Under the pieces are notes generated by a model. The model made no database searches and had not been told where the DNA came from. It saw only the letters and a program-made list of their open reading frames with translations. Of a DNA stretch of 64,000 bases, positions 45,577-56,173 are shown piece by piece. A program made the position numbers and the translations under genes. The stretch is from the NCBI GenBank assembly GCA_021816765.1, contig JAKAXB010000003.1, positions 1 to 64,000 of the forward strand. The letters are read 5' to 3'. Origin of the DNA: Natronospirales bacterium. Its GTDB lineage: Bacteria > Pseudomonadota > Gammaproteobacteria > Natronospirales > REEB76. The first letter of the stretch is position 1. Each line of letters begins with the position of its first letter.

Positions 45577-48318
45577 ATGAACGACAGCTTCGAATCACGC
45601 ACCATGCTGAATGTCGGCACTAAAACCTACGAAATTTTCAGACTGGACGCGCTGGAAAACAAGTACAACGTCTCGCGCCTGCCCTATTCTCTCAAGATTC
45701 TGCTGGAAAATCTGCTGCGTCTGGAGGACGGTACCACAGTCACGCCTGAGGATATCGAGGCACTGGCCAACTGGGACCCTAAAATCGAATCTGACAAGGA
45801 AATCGCCTTCACGCCTGCGCGCGTGCTCATGCAGGATTTCACCGGCGTGCCCGCGGTGGTGGACCTCGCCGCCATGCGCGAAGCAATGCAGCAACTGGCC
45901 GGTGACGCAAAGAAGATCAATCCGCTGGTGCCGGCGGAACTGGTCATTGACCACTCTGTACAAGTGGATTTCTACGCCCAACCGGATGCACTAAACAAAA
46001 ACGGTGAAATGGAATTCGCACGCAATAAGGAACGTTACTCCTTTCTACGCTGGGGCCAGAAGGCCTTCCATAATTTCAAGGTGGTGCCGCCGGATACCGG
46101 TATCTGCCATCAAGTAAACCTGGAATATCTCTCGCGCGTGGTATTCGAACGGCAAGTGAATGGCACGCTGCAGGCCTATCCGGATACGCTGGTGGGCACC
46201 GACTCCCACACTACCATGGTGAACGGTCTGGGCGTGCTGGGTTGGGGCGTGGGCGGCATTGAGGCGGAAGCCGCCATGCTCGGCCAGGCTTCCACCATGC
46301 TCATCCCACAGGTAATCGGTGTACGGTTGTCCGGCAAGCTGCCGGAAGGCACCACCGCCACAGACCTGGTGCTCACCATTGCCGAGCTGCTGCGCAAAAA
46401 GGGAGTCGTAGGCAAGTTCGTGGAATACTTCGGTCCGGGCGTGCCGAACCTACCGCTGGCCAATCGTGCGACGCTTGGCAACATGTCGCCCGAGTTCGGT
46501 TCCACCTGTGCCATCTTTCCCATAGACCAGGAAACCCTGAATTATCTGCGCTTGAGTGGGCGCAGTGAGGAACATATTCAGTTGGTGGAGACTTATGCCA
46601 AAACCCAGGGGCTGTGGCATGAAGCGCAGCATGTAGCTGCCGAATACAGCGACGTGCTGGAGCTTGACCTTTCCAGAATCGAACCGAGTCTTGCCGGCCC
46701 GAAACGCCCGCAGGATCGTATCCCGCTTGGATCCGCCAAGAACCTGATTGCAAAACACATGGCCAGCATGGCGGCAGAGCGTGTGCAAAAGGTCAGCGAG
46801 GAACCCCGTTTTGAAGACGAAGGCGGCGCAATTACTGTGAATGCACACAACATGGATGGCAACGCCGGTGTCGCCACTGTGTCCATGGATGGACAAACCT
46901 TCAAACTGAAGGATGGCGATACGGTGATTGCTGCCATTACCAGCTGCACCAACACCTCTAATCCAGAGGTGATGCTCGGCGCGGGCCTGCTGGCACGCAA
47001 AGCACGAACTGAAGGCATCAAGGTCAAGCCGTGGGTAAAAACCAGCCTGGCACCGGGCTCCAAGGTTGTCACGGATTATCTGCGTAAGGCCAATCTGCTG
47101 GATGATTTGTCGGCTCTGGGCTTCAACTTGGTGGGCTACGGCTGCACCACCTGTATCGGAAATTCAGGACCATTGCGTCCCGAGATCAGCGAGGGCCTCC
47201 GTAAAAGCGATCTGATAGCAAGCGCGGTGTTATCCGGCAACCGCAACTTCGAGGGCCGCATCCACCCGGAAGTCAAGATGAACTTCCTGGCATCGCCGCC
47301 GCTGGTAGTGGCCTATGCACTTGCCGGCACCATGAACATTGATCTGCTGCATGAACCGCTGGGCGCAGGCAAGAATGGCAGGCCGGTATATCTCAAGGAT
47401 ATCTGGCCAAGCCAGAAGGAAATATCGGATATCATCGCCGGCAATATTGATTCCGGCATGTTCAAAAAAGTCTACGATCAGGTGTTCGATGGTGACAAAA
47501 ACTGGAATAGTCTCAAGGTGCCCGATGGGGAAATCTATCATTGGGAAAAGAATTCAACTTATGTGCGCAATCCACCCTATTTTACCGGCATGCGTAAACA
47601 GCCCGATGCGGTACAAGACATCCACAACGCGCGCGTGCTGGCATTGCTCGGAGATTCAGTCACCACCGATCACATCTCGCCAGCCGGCAACATCAAGAAG
47701 GACAGTCCTGCGGGTAGATACCTCATGGAAAACGGCGTGCAACCTAAAGACTTCAACTCCTATGGCTCGCGCCGTGGCAACCATGAAGTGATGATGCGTG
47801 GCACTTTCGCCAATATCCGTCTACGCAACCTGCTGGCTCCGGGCACTGAAGGTGGCGTCACTACCTACATCCCCAGTGGGGAGGTCATGTCCATCTATGA
47901 CGCTTCGGTTAAATATCAACGGGATAAGACACCACTCTTGGTCATGGCTGGTGAGGAATACGGAAGCGGTTCCTCACGGGACTGGGCCGCCAAGGGCACT
48001 CTGCTGCTTGGCGTGCACGCCGTCATCGCCAAAAGTTTCGAGCGCATCCACCGCTCCAACCTCATCGGCATGGGCGTGCTGCCATTGCAGTTCCACAAGG
48101 GTGAGGATGCCGGGTCACTGGGTCTTAGCGGCAAGGAGAAATACACTATTGCAGGCCTTGACGGCGCCAAAGCCCGGGAAGTGTCTGTAAAAGCCCAAGG
48201 CGAAGACGGCAAGTCCATCACCTTCAAAGTCCGCGTGCGTCTCGATACGCCCAGGGAGCGGGATTACTATCGCAATGGCGGCATCCTGCAGTATGTATTG
48301 CGGCAGCTTGCCGCATAA
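45577..48318 (+). CDS. acnA: aconitate hydratase A
   Basis: The 913-residue monomeric aconitase/IRP-type enzyme has [4Fe-4S] Cys ligands in [15 protein letters not shown] and [14 protein letters not shown]. Substrate motifs are [22 protein letters not shown] and, in the swivel domain, [16 protein letters not shown]. It interconverts citrate and isocitrate and feeds Icd at 12.9 kb. GGAG precedes the ATG. Full length. The cluster is presumably supplied by the SUF system at the right end. Confidence 0.97.
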   Translation: MNDSFESRTMLNVGTKTYEIFRLDALENKYNVSRLPYSLKILLENLLRLEDGTTVTPEDIEALANWDPKIESDKEIAFTPARVLMQDFTGVPAVVDLAAMREAMQQLAGDAKKINPLVPAELVIDHSVQVDFYAQPDALNKNGEMEFARNKERYSFLRWGQKAFHNFKVVPPDTGICHQVNLEYLSRVVFERQVNGTLQAYPDTLVGTDSHTTMVNGLGVLGWGVGGIEAEAAMLGQASTMLIPQVIGVRLSGKLPEGTTATDLVLTIAELLRKKGVVGKFVEYFGPGVPNLPLANRATLGNMSPEFGSTCAIFPIDQETLNYLRLSGRSEEHIQLVETYAKTQGLWHEAQHVAAEYSDVLELDLSRIEPSLAGPKRPQDRIPLGSAKNLIAKHMASMAAERVQKVSEEPRFEDEGGAITVNAHNMDGNAGVATVSMDGQTFKLKDGDTVIAAITSCTNTSNPEVMLGAGLLARKARTEGIKVKPWVKTSLAPGSKVVTDYLRKANLLDDLSALGFNLVGYGCTTCIGNSGPLRPEISEGLRKSDLIASAVLSGNRNFEGRIHPEVKMNFLASPPLVVAYALAGTMNIDLLHEPLGAGKNGRPVYLKDIWPSQKEISDIIAGNIDSGMFKKVYDQVFDGDKNWNSLKVPDGEIYHWEKNSTYVRNPPYFTGMRKQPDAVQDIHNARVLALLGDSVTTDHISPAGNIKKDSPAGRYLMENGVQPKDFNSYGSRRGNHEVMMRGTFANIRLRNLLAPGTEGGVTTYIPSGEVMSIYDASVKYQRDKTPLLVMAGEEYGSGSSRDWAAKGTLLLGVHAVIAKSFERIHRSNLIGMGVLPLQFHKGEDAGSLGLSGKEKYTIAGLDGAKAREVSVKAQGEDGKSITFKVRVRLDTPRERDYYRNGGILQYVLRQLAA

Positions 48319-48321
48319 AAA

Positions 48322-48351
48322 ACCGCCATCATCTTAGCGGATGATGGCGGT
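48322..48351 (-). terminator. strong terminator, 12-bp perfect stem
   Basis: ACCGCCATCATC and GATGATGGCGGT pair perfectly around a 6-base loop. On the minus strand the stem is followed by TTTTT, so it terminates the leftward gene at 48375. It lies 3 bases after the acnA stop and may also end acnA. Confidence 0.88.
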
Positions 48352-48374
48352 ATAACTTGTTGGTGTCGCTGGTA

Positions 48375-48809
48375 TCAATATCTGGCTTTTGCGATCTTCC
48401 ACACCACCGGCTGCCATTTTCCGGCCGCTTGGAATTTTGCGCCGATGTAATAGGCCTTGCCGGCTGCCACACTGACCTTCAATTCATGTTCTGCCTGACC
48501 GTACCGGGTACTGCGTTGCAGGCCCGGTAAATCGGCCAGGTTCACGCTTCGGCTTACCCTGACCCTGAAAGTATATTTGCCGGGTTTGATCCACAGCACC
48601 CCTTGATCCGAGCGGTTCGTGAGCCTGCCGTCCACAGCCCAGATTTCCACGGGCCATATCTGCCGCGCTGTCTCGTTGACGTTCAGATACAGCACGGCAT
48701 GGGGTTTGCTGGGGGAACCCACGAAGGGCGAAGCCACCGCCGCGGCACATACCGCCGCAAGCAGAAGCCCTGCTGCCCACCCAAGAGAATTTTGTATCGC
48801 AGTTTTCAT
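48375..48809 (-). CDS. small exported protein of unknown function
   Basis: The 144-residue protein has a signal peptide (LLLAAVCAAAVAS) and a beta-rich mature part (VLYLNVNETARQIWPVEIWAVDG, WIKPGKYTFRVRVS, VAAGKAYYIGAKF). The pattern (PGKYTF followed by GKAYYIGA) resembles small periplasmic or lipid-exposed domains, but I cannot name the family. GGAGG sits 6 bases before the ATG at 48809. It is a single gene with its own terminator. Confidence 0.8.
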   Translation of the reverse strand: MKTAIQNSLGWAAGLLLAAVCAAAVASPFVGSPSKPHAVLYLNVNETARQIWPVEIWAVDGRLTNRSDQGVLWIKPGKYTFRVRVSRSVNLADLPGLQRSTRYGQAEHELKVSVAAGKAYYIGAKFQAAGKWQPVVWKIAKARY

Positions 48810-48878
48810 CGGTTGCCTCCTGTATGCCCGCACAGACATTGTTGCAAGTATAGTTCAAGAATACCCGGCTTTCCGTTG

Positions 48879-49730
48879 CTACTCTCCCCGCGCCACCGGC
48901 CGCTGCGGGTCGCAGATCCATTCGCTCCAGGAACCGGCGTACAACCGGGCGCCCGTGAGACCCGCCACCTCCATGGCCAGCAGGTTGTGGCAGGCGGTGA
49001 CTCCGGAACCGCACATGCACACCGCTTGCTCCACCGACATGCCTGCCAACAGCGGTTCGAAACGGCGGCGTAATTCCTGCGGGCTGCGGAAACGGCCATT
49101 AATTTCAACGTTTTCATCATAGGGAAGGTTGACAGCCCCGGGTATATGGCCGGCCACCGCATCTAGGGGCTCCACCTCTCCCCGGAAGCGGGCCGGTGTG
49201 CGTGCATCCAGCAGCCGGCCGGAGCGATGGCCGTTGACCAAAGCCATGATTTCTGTGCTGTTGACCCAGAGCCGGTCATCGGGGGGCAGGTATCGGAATG
49301 ACCGGGGTCGGTGTGGCGAGACGGAAGCCGTTACCGGCCGGCCTTCCGCTGTCCAGCGTTTCCAACCGCCATCCAGCACTGCGGTGTGCGGATGTCCCAG
49401 CCAGCGGGTCAACCACCACAGCCGGGCCGCGAATGCACCCATGGCATCGTCGTAGGCCACAAGTTGGGTGTCGGCATCCGCCCCGGCGCGGCCAAGTTTG
49501 GCGGCCAGCGTGGCCGGATCCGGCAGCGGGTGCCGGCCGCTCGCCGGAGTCACCGGACCCGCCAGATCATGATCGAGATGAAAATAGCTGGCGCCGGAGA
49601 TGTGTGCGTCAGCAAAGGCCCGCTCCCCCGCCGCCGAATCCACCAGCGAAAAACGGCAATCCACCACCACCCACAGTGGATCGTGCAGGTGAGCAGCAAG
49701 CATAGAAGTATCAACCAGCGTGTCAAACAT
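48879..49730 (-). CDS. sseA: 3-mercaptopyruvate sulfurtransferase (two rhodanese domains)
   Basis: The 283-residue protein has an inactive N-terminal rhodanese domain and a C-terminal catalytic one whose loop reads CGSGVTA. The CG[ST]GVT loop marks mercaptopyruvate sulfurtransferases, as opposed to the CRxGxR/T loop of thiosulfate rhodaneses. It transfers sulfur from mercaptopyruvate to thiols or cyanide. The ATG at 49730 gives the normal start; the open frame upstream is not credible. Confidence 0.9.
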   Translation of the reverse strand: MFDTLVDTSMLAAHLHDPLWVVVDCRFSLVDSAAGERAFADAHISGASYFHLDHDLAGPVTPASGRHPLPDPATLAAKLGRAGADADTQLVAYDDAMGAFAARLWWLTRWLGHPHTAVLDGGWKRWTAEGRPVTASVSPHRPRSFRYLPPDDRLWVNSTEIMALVNGHRSGRLLDARTPARFRGEVEPLDAVAGHIPGAVNLPYDENVEINGRFRSPQELRRRFEPLLAGMSVEQAVCMCGSGVTACHNLLAMEVAGLTGARLYAGSWSEWICDPQRPVARGE

Positions 49731-49879
49731 GCACGTAGTATAAAATACCCGGGTGTCACGGCGGCGCCGTAAGCACCACGCCCGCATCTCGCCACGCTGG
49801 TGGACAAGCCCGGCTGCAGCAGTATCCTCATCGGCATGCGCGACCGTATCGAAGCCGCAGTCAGGCGTGATTCCCCAGA

Positions 49880-50584
49880 CTAGGGCATTTCGACCCACGC
49901 CGGGATATCGCGCCACGCTTCTCCCAGCTCCTCATCCAGTAACTGCCAGCGCGGCTCGTAACGCGCCACCAGTTCCCAGAAGCGCGGCGAGTGATCGAGA
50001 ACCCGGGTATGTGAAAGTTCGTGGATCAGCAGGTAGCGCACCAGTTCAGGTTCCAGAAACAGTAATTTGTAGTTGAGACTCAGCGTGCCGCTGGAAGAAC
50101 AGCTGCCCCAGCGGCTTTTCTGGCCACGGATTTGCAGACGGCGATAGCTGAATCCGGTGACCGCACTCATGCGTCGTGCCTTTGCACCCAGATATTCACG
50201 TGCATGGCACGCCAACCAGCGGCGCAGTGCTTCGCGACAGGCGGATTCGTCATCCCCGGCATGGTAAACCGTTATTGCATGCGCGCCGGTAGCGGTATGT
50301 ACATGTGCATCCGGACAGCGCCGATAATGAACCTGCCAATATTCACCGATGGCACACAAATCCAGCGCCGCCGGCAAGGCGCGGCCCGCATCCACAATCT
50401 GAGATTGCATGCGCTGCCAAGTGTCTTGTATCCAATGTTGTTGCTTGGCAAGAAATGAGCGCACACGCTGCTTGCTCGTGTGCGGTGGTATCACAACTTC
50501 TATACCCTGCCAGGGCGTAATACGCACCTGTAGCTGCCTGGCGCGAGGGCTATGACGCCAATGGTAGGCCATCAGATCCGACAT
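49880..50584 (-). CDS. YgjP-like zinc metallopeptidase (DUF45/M48-type)
   Basis: The 234-residue cytosolic protein has the zinc motif LIHELSHTRVLDHSPRFW and the preceding RGQKSRWGSCSSSGTLSLNYKL, the YgjP/WLM signature. Substrate unknown; the family often accompanies restriction or stress genes, not so here. Confidence 0.88.
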   Translation of the reverse strand: MSDLMAYHWRHSPRARQLQVRITPWQGIEVVIPPHTSKQRVRSFLAKQQHWIQDTWQRMQSQIVDAGRALPAALDLCAIGEYWQVHYRRCPDAHVHTATGAHAITVYHAGDDESACREALRRWLACHAREYLGAKARRMSAVTGFSYRRLQIRGQKSRWGSCSSSGTLSLNYKLLFLEPELVRYLLIHELSHTRVLDHSPRFWELVARYEPRWQLLDEELGEAWRDIPAWVEMP

Positions 50585-50653
50585 ATTTTACTCCCAGGTT
50601 AATCAATTCCGGGTTCGCGATGTTCCCAAGTGACACCTGCCTGAGCCCGCCGG

Positions 50654-51916
50654 TTAACCTGCCAGCGGTTCGCGCACACCAACGATGGTGGATTCCGACT
50701 CAAAGTATTCCGGGATCATGAATTCAAATTCATGCCGGTGAATGGCGACGATATCGCCATGTTTCAATGCCCGGTCAGCGGTAATGTGCTCACTATTCAC
50801 AAACGTGCCGTTGATGCTGCCTTGATCCATGATCCAGAAAGAATGGCCGCGGCGCTCAATGACGGCGTGGCAACGCCCTACGGTTTTCTCCTTGACCAGA
50901 ACGTATTGAACTTCGGGGTCATAACCGGCCACCCGCCCTATGACGGTGGCCTTTTCCCCAAGCTCGAAGCGTTTGATGTCATTGGGATTGCTGATGTCAT
51001 ACAGTACTGCCCGCGGCCCCTCTGTATGTGGCATCTCAGGCCTGAGTGATTTTTGCGGCCCTTTGATGAGTCGCATATTCCAGGCCGCATGAATGCCAAA
51101 TGCCGCTGCGATCAGAGCCAGCAGGCCCGCCAGCCATAACCACCCGGTATTCGCCGGCTGGCTGGATGGATGGGTGAGTGGTGTATTGAATTTCGATGAT
51201 ATCACCGGCCTGATAGGCGGTAACTGGGCGGCATTTGGCGCAAGCATCCCCGGCAAAGCAGGCGTGGCGGCCACGCCCCCTGCCGCCAATGTCGCACTGA
51301 TGCGCTTGAATATGCCGTCAAGATCGTGCGCGTGCAGCGCCTGGAAATAGTTACCGCCGGTTGTTTCCGTCAGGGTTTGCAGCAACTTGTCATCAGCCCC
51401 TTGTGCGACTGCGACGCAGAATATCCGTATATGGTTGTACACCGCGGCTGGCAATAGTGATTGCATGATCCAGCGTGTTTTCTCCCGGTCAACGGTCTTG
51501 TTGTCTGCATGCACCAAGCCGTCACTTATCAGGATGACGCTTTTCTGCGCCCCGCTGCTTCCCTGGCCGACAAGTTCGTATAGCGCCTGCTCCAACCCGC
51601 TGGCGACATCCGTTGAGTGTCCACGATAGTCAAGATGCGTGAGTGCGTCGCGGACGTGTTCGCGATTTACATCATTGACCGGTATCAGCGGCACCAGCGG
51701 GGTTGCCGTGGCGGCGAAAACAATGATGGCGATGCGGGTGTCGGGGCCACGGCGGTTGACGAAATCAACGGCTGCCGGTACAACGAGATGTTGCGGGTCG
51801 CTGCTGCGCATGCTGCCGGAATTATTCAGCAGCAACACAACGTCCTGACTGGCCCACGCCGTCAGGTGGAGCATGCACAGCATTCCCGCCAGCAGGCCTG
51901 TCAGCACGTACCGCAT
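50654..51916 (-). CDS. exported VWA-FHA protein with altered MIDAS
   Basis: The 420-residue protein has a signal peptide and a von Willebrand A domain (about 25-215). A TM helix lies near 255-278 and a cytoplasmic FHA domain near 325-400 (ATVIGRVAGYDPEVQYVLV ... VGRCHAVIERRGHSFWIMDQGSINGTFVN). The first metal-site motif, normally DxSxS, reads NNSGSM, while the later Thr and Asp (GHSTDVA, LISDG) remain. Such a layout could link an outside ligand to phospho-threonine signalling. No kinase gene is adjacent. AGAAGG precedes the ATG at 51916. Confidence 0.85.
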   Translation of the reverse strand: MRYVLTGLLAGMLCMLHLTAWASQDVVLLLNNSGSMRSSDPQHLVVPAAVDFVNRRGPDTRIAIIVFAATATPLVPLIPVNDVNREHVRDALTHLDYRGHSTDVASGLEQALYELVGQGSSGAQKSVILISDGLVHADNKTVDREKTRWIMQSLLPAAVYNHIRIFCVAVAQGADDKLLQTLTETTGGNYFQALHAHDLDGIFKRISATLAAGGVAATPALPGMLAPNAAQLPPIRPVISSKFNTPLTHPSSQPANTGWLWLAGLLALIAAAFGIHAAWNMRLIKGPQKSLRPEMPHTEGPRAVLYDISNPNDIKRFELGEKATVIGRVAGYDPEVQYVLVKEKTVGRCHAVIERRGHSFWIMDQGSINGTFVNSEHITADRALKHGDIVAIHRHEFEFMIPEYFESESTIVGVREPLAG

Positions 51917-52002
51917 CGGAAACCTTCTTGTCATCGGCGCTTGCCCCCCCTCATCACGTACCTTGCCCGGAAGCCAATTCTATTGGCCGGGCCGGAATGG
52001 GG

Positions 52003-52407
52003 CTAGACCAGCACCGCAAGGGCCATGGCTAGCAGATAGATCGTCGCTACAAAACCCGCCAGCCAGCTCAAAGTGCGCAACCAGGGTATGCCGATAATAT
52101 ACGCTGGCATATGCACCAATCGGGCGACCAGAAACACCAGAGCGGCTGCGGCGGTATACCGGGTAAAGCCGCCACTGAACGCCAGCAGCAGTACTGCCAC
52201 TGCAAAGCCGGGATAATTTTCCTTGAGGTTGTCATGCGCACGCATTGCCCGCTGTCCCCACTCCGGCAATGGCGGCAAGCCTTCGGTATCACGATTGAAA
52301 ATCAGCCAACCTGCGCCATAGGCCTGATATTTAGCCAGCGAGACCGGCAACCAGGAAAACATGAAAAATAATGTCATCAGCCCGAGTATCAGCATCTCAT
52401 AGGACAT
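52003..52407 (-). CDS. MAPEG-family membrane protein
   Basis: The 134-residue protein has four hydrophobic helices and the MAPEG pattern (QRAMRAHDNLKENYPGFAVAVLL, RLVHMPAYIIG). Family members are glutathione-dependent or eicosanoid-type enzymes; bacterial roles are mostly unknown. GGGAGA lies upstream of the ATG. Confidence 0.88.
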   Translation of the reverse strand: MSYEMLILGLMTLFFMFSWLPVSLAKYQAYGAGWLIFNRDTEGLPPLPEWGQRAMRAHDNLKENYPGFAVAVLLLAFSGGFTRYTAAAALVFLVARLVHMPAYIIGIPWLRTLSWLAGFVATIYLLAMALAVLV

Positions 52408-52513
52408 GATTCATCTCCCACAGTCAGCGAATGTGCGCTCCTGAAGAGCAGCTCGACAGCGCCGGTACCAGCATTGATAATGACCACCTCCAGCAGGCTA
52501 TTACTGCAGCACA

Positions 52514-53398
52514 ATGCCAGATATTCTTGAGGTAAGCCATCTCGTCAAAAATTATCCAACCGTAAAAGCGGTGGATGACATCAGCTTTTTAGTACGTAGC
52601 GGAGAGTGTTTTGGCATGCTCGGCCCCAACGGTGCGGGCAAGACCACCACCGTTGAGATCATGGAAGGCCTCACACCGGCCACCAACGGCTCAGTCCGCT
52701 ACCAGGGCGAACCCATGGGACCGCGTTTCCGCTCGGAAGTGGGCATCCAGTTCCAATCCACCGCGCTACAGGATTTTCTCACGGTGCGCGAAACCTTGCA
52801 TCTGTTCCGCAACTTCTACCCGCGAGGCATGCACCTGGAAGAATTGGCCAAACTCTGCGCGCTGGAAGACTATCTGGATCGGGATGCACGCAAACTTTCC
52901 GGCGGCCAGCGTCAGCGGTTGTTGCTGGCGCTGGCGCTGGTGAACGACCCGGTACTATTGTTTCTCGATGAGCCTACCACTGGATTGGATCCGCAAGCAC
53001 GGCACAACTTCTGGGGCCTGATACGTGATGTTAAAGCGCGCGGCAAGACCGTGATCCTCACCACCCATTACATGGAAGAAGCCTATCTGCTTTGCGATCG
53101 CATTATCATCATGGATCACGGCCGCATCATTGCGGAGGGCAAGCCCGCTACCCTGATGGCGCACCACTTCCAGGATGCGGTGCTGCAGTTGCCGCATGAG
53201 GATTTTCGTCCGGCACGCGATGCACTCACGGAGAAGGTCATGAATGTGGGCGAATACGTGGAAATTTCCACGGCCGATATCAACGCCACCATAGAATCGC
53301 TATTGAGCCATCAGGTCTCATTGGCACATCTGCAAATCCGGGCGAGAACTCTGGAAGATTTGTTTCTGGAACTCACGGGCCGGGAGCTGCGAGCGTGA
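52514..53398 (+). CDS. ABC exporter ATP-binding subunit
   Basis: The 294-residue ATPase has Walker A GPNGAGKTTT, signature LSGGQRQRLLLA, Walker B VLLFLDEPTTGLD and switch His TTHYMEEA. A C-terminal extension of about 80 residues is typical of drug or antibiotic ABC-2 ATPases (CcmA/DrrA-like group). It overlaps the permease gene by 4 bases. The substrate cannot be told. Confidence 0.93.
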   Translation: MPDILEVSHLVKNYPTVKAVDDISFLVRSGECFGMLGPNGAGKTTTVEIMEGLTPATNGSVRYQGEPMGPRFRSEVGIQFQSTALQDFLTVRETLHLFRNFYPRGMHLEELAKLCALEDYLDRDARKLSGGQRQRLLLALALVNDPVLLFLDEPTTGLDPQARHNFWGLIRDVKARGKTVILTTHYMEEAYLLCDRIIIMDHGRIIAEGKPATLMAHHFQDAVLQLPHEDFRPARDALTEKVMNVGEYVEISTADINATIESLLSHQVSLAHLQIRARTLEDLFLELTGRELRA

Positions 53399-54417
53399 TC
53401 AAACGTTTTCTGGCGGTGCTCCACGCCCGCAACCTTGAATTTGTACGCGACCGCTCGGCGCTTGGCTGGAATATCGTGTTACCGGTGCTGATCGTGCTGG
53501 GCATGTGGTTTCTGTTTTCCGGCGGCGAGCAGCCCCTGTTCAAAGTAGCGGTATTCAGCGGTGACAAATCGCTTGCCAGCCTGCACAATGAGTTTCTTGA
53601 AACCCGTTTCATCCAGTACTACAGCGTACCGGATATTCAATCCGCCATCCGCAAAGTCGAGCACGACCAGAGCGACATGTTGCTGGATCTGCACGATCCT
53701 GCCCATCCCCATTATTGGGTGAACGAAAGCTCCCCCAAGGGCTACATCCTGGAAAAAATTCTTAGTGGTGAGAAGGATGTGCACTACACCCGCGAATCCG
53801 TCAGCGGCCGCGCGATTCGCTATGTGGATTGGCTGGTGCCGGGTGTTTTGGGTATGAACATGATGTTCTCCTGCCTCTTCGGTGTCGGCTATGTAATCGT
53901 ACGCTACCGCAAGAACGGCTTCCTCAAGCGTCTCAACGCCACGCCCCTGAAAGCTGTCGAATTCATCGCCGCACAGGTAGTTTCCCGGCTCATCCTCATC
54001 ATGTTCATCACCATCGCGGTATTCATCGGCACAGATTTGCTCGTGGGTTTTTACATGTCCGGCAGTTACCTGGCACTGCTGCTGGTGGCGATCCTGGGGG
54101 CAACCTCCATGATCTCGCTCGGATTGCTGATCGCGGCACGGGTCACCAGCGAGGAACTCGCCGGCGGACTGCTCAACCTGCTGTCCTGGCCCATGATGTT
54201 TCTCTCTGGCGTTTGGTTTTCCCTGGAAGGCACCCCTCCCTGGCTGCAGCATGCCGCCGCCATTCTGCCTCTCACCCAACTGCTGGAAGGCGCCCGCGCC
54301 GTGATGCTGGACGGTGCCGGTGTGGTGCAAATTCTGCCAAATCTCCTGGCTCTGGCCGGCATGACCATCCTGTTCCTGGCCTTGGGCGCATTCAGCTTCA
54401 AATGGAAAAATGATTGA
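53395..54417 (+). CDS. ABC-2-type permease
   Basis: The 340-residue protein has one N-terminal TM helix, a large extracytoplasmic domain (about 45-140) and five C-terminal helices ending with the ABC-2 motif (LSWPMMFLSGVWFSLEG). It pairs with the preceding ATPase as a two-gene exporter. The GTG start lies in the GTGA overlap with the stop. Confidence 0.92.
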   Translation: MIKRFLAVLHARNLEFVRDRSALGWNIVLPVLIVLGMWFLFSGGEQPLFKVAVFSGDKSLASLHNEFLETRFIQYYSVPDIQSAIRKVEHDQSDMLLDLHDPAHPHYWVNESSPKGYILEKILSGEKDVHYTRESVSGRAIRYVDWLVPGVLGMNMMFSCLFGVGYVIVRYRKNGFLKRLNATPLKAVEFIAAQVVSRLILIMFITIAVFIGTDLLVGFYMSGSYLALLLVAILGATSMISLGLLIAARVTSEELAGGLLNLLSWPMMFLSGVWFSLEGTPPWLQHAAAILPLTQLLEGARAVMLDGAGVVQILPNLLALAGMTILFLALGAFSFKWKND

Positions 54418-54484
54418 CGGCGATACACTTGCTTTTCAGCATCACAAACCCCAGTGATATTCATACCAATCAACGACGCAAAGC

Positions 54485-55246
54485 ATGCTCGGATATTTCA
54501 GAAAATGGCGCGAGCGCCGCATCCTCCAGCGCCATCCGATTCTGGAACCGGCGTGGCAGTATGCCCTTGCCCGCTGTGGGCCGGCACGCCGCCTTCCGGC
54601 CACCGCTCAGGCACGCCTGCGGGTGCTGGCAACCCTGTTTCTGCGGGATAAATCTCTCGAGCCGGTCCAGGGTCTGGAACTGACCGATGACATGCGGACA
54701 TTGCTGGCTGCCCAGGCGTGTCTGCCCATCTTCAATCTTGGCCTCACCTGGTATGCGGGCTGGCATTCCTTCGTAATCTATCCCGGCCTGTTCGCGCCCA
54801 ACCGCCAGACCGTGGATGCGGCCGGTGTCGTGCATCACCATCGCAGCGTCATGGCCGGGGAATCCTGGCAACGCGGCCCGGTAATACTGTCCTGGGAATC
54901 CATCCTGCAGGCGGGTTCTCCGCCCGGCCATAACGTGGCGATCCATGAGTGCGCCCATAAACTGGATATGCTGAACGGTGAGGCTAATGGTTTTCCACCG
55001 TTGCATATGGGTATGGACATGGCGCGCTGGACGCAGGTATTCCATGCGGCCTATGCACAGCTACAAAGTCTGCACAGCGCGGGCGAGCCGCTGCCCATCA
55101 ACGTTTACGCATTGGAAAATCCTGCGGAATTCTTTGCGGTCGCCAGCGAAGCATTTTTCGAAATCCCGGCTGAATTGCAGGCAGCCCTGCCGGAGGTTTA
55201 CCGGCAGCTATGCCTGTTTTATCGCCAGGATCCCCTAAACCACTAG
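54485..55246 (+). CDS. mtfA: MtfA-type zinc peptidase
   Basis: The 253-residue protein has the zinc site IHECAHKLDMLNG and the downstream Glu region NPAEFFAVASEAFFE. In E. coli MtfA binds the repressor Mlc and so affects the glucose PTS; it is an aminopeptidase distantly related to the anthrax lethal factor. It stands alone, 67 bases after the permease. Confidence 0.93.
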   Translation: MLGYFRKWRERRILQRHPILEPAWQYALARCGPARRLPATAQARLRVLATLFLRDKSLEPVQGLELTDDMRTLLAAQACLPIFNLGLTWYAGWHSFVIYPGLFAPNRQTVDAAGVVHHHRSVMAGESWQRGPVILSWESILQAGSPPGHNVAIHECAHKLDMLNGEANGFPPLHMGMDMARWTQVFHAAYAQLQSLHSAGEPLPINVYALENPAEFFAVASEAFFEIPAELQAALPEVYRQLCLFYRQDPLNH

Positions 55247-55324
55247 GTCGTTCGCCGACGCCGGATGCATTTTCTGATTCAGCCTTAATATTAAACTCTG
55301 GACATTGCACTTGTAGAAATTATC

Positions 55325-56173
55325 ATGCCACCCGCTCTCATTGATATCGGCGCAAATCTCACCCACGACAGCTTTGATACCGACCGTGAGGCGGTGATTC
55401 AGCGTGCCCAGGCGGTGGGGGTGGCAGGCTTCATCGTCACCGGCAGCGATGTGGAACACAGCCGCAAGGCATTGGAGCTCTGCCAAGGTTGGCCTAAGGT
55501 GCTGTTTTGCACCGCTGGCACCCACCCGCATCATGCGAAAGATTTCGATACTGAGACACCGACAAGGCTGCGTGAGCTGCTTGCAAATGCCGAAATGGTG
55601 GCCGTGGGTGAATGCGGTCTGGACTATTTCAGAAATTTTTCTCCACAGGCGGCGCAATTGGCATGTTTTGAAGCACAATTGCAACTTGCGGTGGAAACCG
55701 GCAAGCCGGTATTCCTGCACCAGCGGGATGCGCATACAGATTTCATGACTATCCTGAAACGTTACCGGAATCGCTTAAACGCCGGCGTGCTGCATTGTTT
55801 CACCGGCAATGAAGCGGAATTGCAGGATTATCTGTCGCTGGATCTGCATATCGGGATCACCGGCTGGATCTGCGATGAACGCCGCGGCAGACACCTGCGC
55901 GAGCTCGTAAAACAAATTCCTGAAGACCGGCTGATGCTGGAAACCGATGCACCCTATCTTTTGCCGCGTGACATTCAGCCACGCCCCGCCCATCATCGCA
56001 ACGAACCCATGTGCCTGACACATATTTGTGAGACAGTTGCGGCTTGTATAGGCAAGCCGAGCGCGCAGCTTGCCGCTGAAACCACGGCTAATGCACAGCG
56101 TTTCTTCGGCCTGCCGCCGGTTAAGCTAAAATTAATACACACGCCTAAAGTCGCAACCTGGAGTTGTGAATGA
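55325..56173 (+). CDS. tatD: TatD-family metal-dependent DNase
   Basis: The 282-residue TIM-barrel nuclease begins LIDIGANLTHDSF and has the metal residues of the family (AGTHPHHAKD, VGECGLDYF, FLHQRDAH, VLHCFTGN, LETDAPYL). The ATG has little ribosome site. Its stop overlaps the M20 gene by 4 bases. Confidence 0.94.
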   Translation: MPPALIDIGANLTHDSFDTDREAVIQRAQAVGVAGFIVTGSDVEHSRKALELCQGWPKVLFCTAGTHPHHAKDFDTETPTRLRELLANAEMVAVGECGLDYFRNFSPQAAQLACFEAQLQLAVETGKPVFLHQRDAHTDFMTILKRYRNRLNAGVLHCFTGNEAELQDYLSLDLHIGITGWICDERRGRHLRELVKQIPEDRLMLETDAPYLLPRDIQPRPAHHRNEPMCLTHICETVAACIGKPSAQLAAETTANAQRFFGLPPVKLKLIHTPKVATWSCE

